From contig CAWJDY010000037.1 in assembly GCA_963841705.1 (NCBI GenBank), positions 40,841-104,840 on the forward strand: a DNA stretch of 64,000 bases, given 5' to 3'. Of the stretch, positions 63,153 through 64,000 are shown piece after piece (the first letter of the stretch is position 1; every line of letters starts with the position of its first letter). Origin of the DNA: VAZQ01 sp963841705. GTDB taxonomy: Bacteria; Pseudomonadota; Alphaproteobacteria; Rhizobiales; Xanthobacteraceae. The notes beneath the pieces were generated by a model. That model saw only the letters and a program-made list of their open reading frames with translations, did not search any database and had not been told where the DNA came from. The translations under genes and the position numbers were made by a program.

Positions 63153-64000
63153 GGAAATCACCTCCGGGAAAAATCTCTCCGGGGTGGAGCCCGCTCAAAT
63201 CGTGACTGCGGTTGCGACCGTCCCTCACGGCGACGATGCGCTACAGCTCATCTACCGTATGCCCGATGGGGTAATCAAAGAGCGGTTGCTTGGTCGCGCC
63301 GATGAGAATCAATCAGCGTGGCAACGACCGAGCGGCCGTTCTCCTTCGATGGCGATGGGGCGGCGTTTCAACTCACCTGCGAAGCCAACGGATCGATCTT
63401 GCCTTTTTGTTCGACCCGATGATGGCGGTGCATACGTCGAACGTCGACGCACTGCCGCACCAAATCATTGCGGTGTAGGGTCGATGTATGCCGCGCCAGC
63501 CGCTCGGTTTGTCCTTTCCGACGATCCGGCGCGGAGCAAACAATTTCGCGGGGCTCCACATCAGCGAACTGATCATGCGGGCGGATGCGCGCCGCATCCT
63601 GGTCATCGCGCCCGGCAGCTTGGTCGAGCAGTGGCGTGACGAACTTTTCGAAAAATTCGGCCTTGAGTTTCCCGTCTACTCCCCGCTGCTGGAGCAGGCG
63701 TCTCCAAGCGGCAATCCGTTCGAGAACCACCAGCAACTCATTGTCCGCCTCGACCAGCTTTCCCGCGCAAACTGAAGAGCTACAGGAGAAGCTCTGTGCG
63801 GCGGGGTGGGATTTGGCCGTGTTCGATGAAGCGCACAAGCTCGCGGCACACTATTTCGGCACGAAACTCGACAAGACAGGCCGTTTCCGCTTTGCCGAAA
63901 AGCTCGGCGCGCATGTTCGGCATCTGCTCCTGATGACCGCCACGCCGCACAACGGCAAGGATGAAGATTTTCAACTCTTCCTGTCGTTGCTCGACTCGGA
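63142..64000 (+). pseudogene. SNF2/DEAD-type helicase of defence-island type, multiply frameshifted and cut by the window end
   Basis: Pieces in several frames follow the order of one protein: MRLEEITSGKNLSGVEPAQIVTAV...ALQLIYRMPDGVIKERLLGRADE; RPFSFDGDGAAFQLTCEA; RIDLAFLFDPMMAVHTSNVDALPHQIIAV; ILVIAPGSLVEQWRDELFEKFGLEF...RLDQLSR; EELQEKLCAAGWDLAVFDEAHKLAAHYFG; HLLLMTATPHNGKDEDFQLFLSLLDS. At least four frame changes (near 63320, 63390, 63480-63540 and 63772) separate them, and Walker A is garbled. DEAH and SATPHNGK-type motifs point to the SNF2-like helicases found with DISARM and related systems. Confidence 0.7.

Overview
The window looks like a chromosome segment of an alphaproteobacterium of the order Hyphomicrobiales (Rhizobiales), probably near Bradyrhizobiaceae/Xanthobacteraceae. 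The reasons are the high G+C content, the ispH-thrB-rnhA-peroxiredoxin gene order, a TrcR/DUF1013 regulator, Omp25/31-type barrels, and many GTG/TTG starts behind good Shine-Dalgarno sites. I worked only from the sequence, so family names rest on motif recognition.

Layout. 0-10 kb: a branched-chain amino-acid-type ABC transporter (binding protein, then livH-livM-livG-livF on the minus strand), followed by small-molecule catabolism genes (cupin, FAD monooxygenase, two 3-hydroxyisobutyrate-dehydrogenase-like enzymes, GlcG/HbpS protein, M24-fold enzyme). 10-20 kb: a decayed accessory region with small proteins, a candidate structured RNA made of five hairpins with TGGA loops, a restriction-helicase fragment, two copies of an HGG-motif gene pair, a DUF2235 hydrolase broken by an amber codon and a frameshift and fused to a ModA-like domain, a TIR gene with an in-frame amber codon, and a HEPN-like protein. 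20-31 kb: more catabolic genes (dienelactone hydrolase, LLM oxidoreductase, gentisate-dioxygenase-like cupin, two alpha/beta hydrolases, amidohydrolase, NitT/TauT-type binding protein, metallophosphoesterase).

31.5-43.6 kb: a Pel-like exopolysaccharide locus with a PelA-type deacetylase, a TPR-only PelB-like protein, PelD, PelE, PelF and PelG in a tight operon. A separate GH114 hydrolase lies on the opposite strand, and a 951-residue outer-membrane protein made of three barrel-like modules follows. PelC and the PelB barrel are not seen, so the barrel protein is a candidate export porin. A GGDEF/EAL protein at 53-56 kb with a degenerate GGDEF motif could act on the same c-di-GMP pool that PelD would sense.

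43.7-57.3 kb: ordinary core genes (propionyl/acetyl-CoA synthetase, TrcR, IspH, ThrB, RNase HI, peroxiredoxin, DsbD-N-like, YqgE, GGDEF/EAL, DUF2147). From about 57.6 kb a genomic island begins. The 3' half of tRNA-Gly(GCC) marks the attachment site and a tyrosine integrase follows at once. The cargo is an unknown membrane protein, an IS630 transposase, small fragments, and a SNF2-type defence-island helicase with several frameshifts that runs off the window. An intact tRNA-Gly is predicted to lie beyond the right edge.
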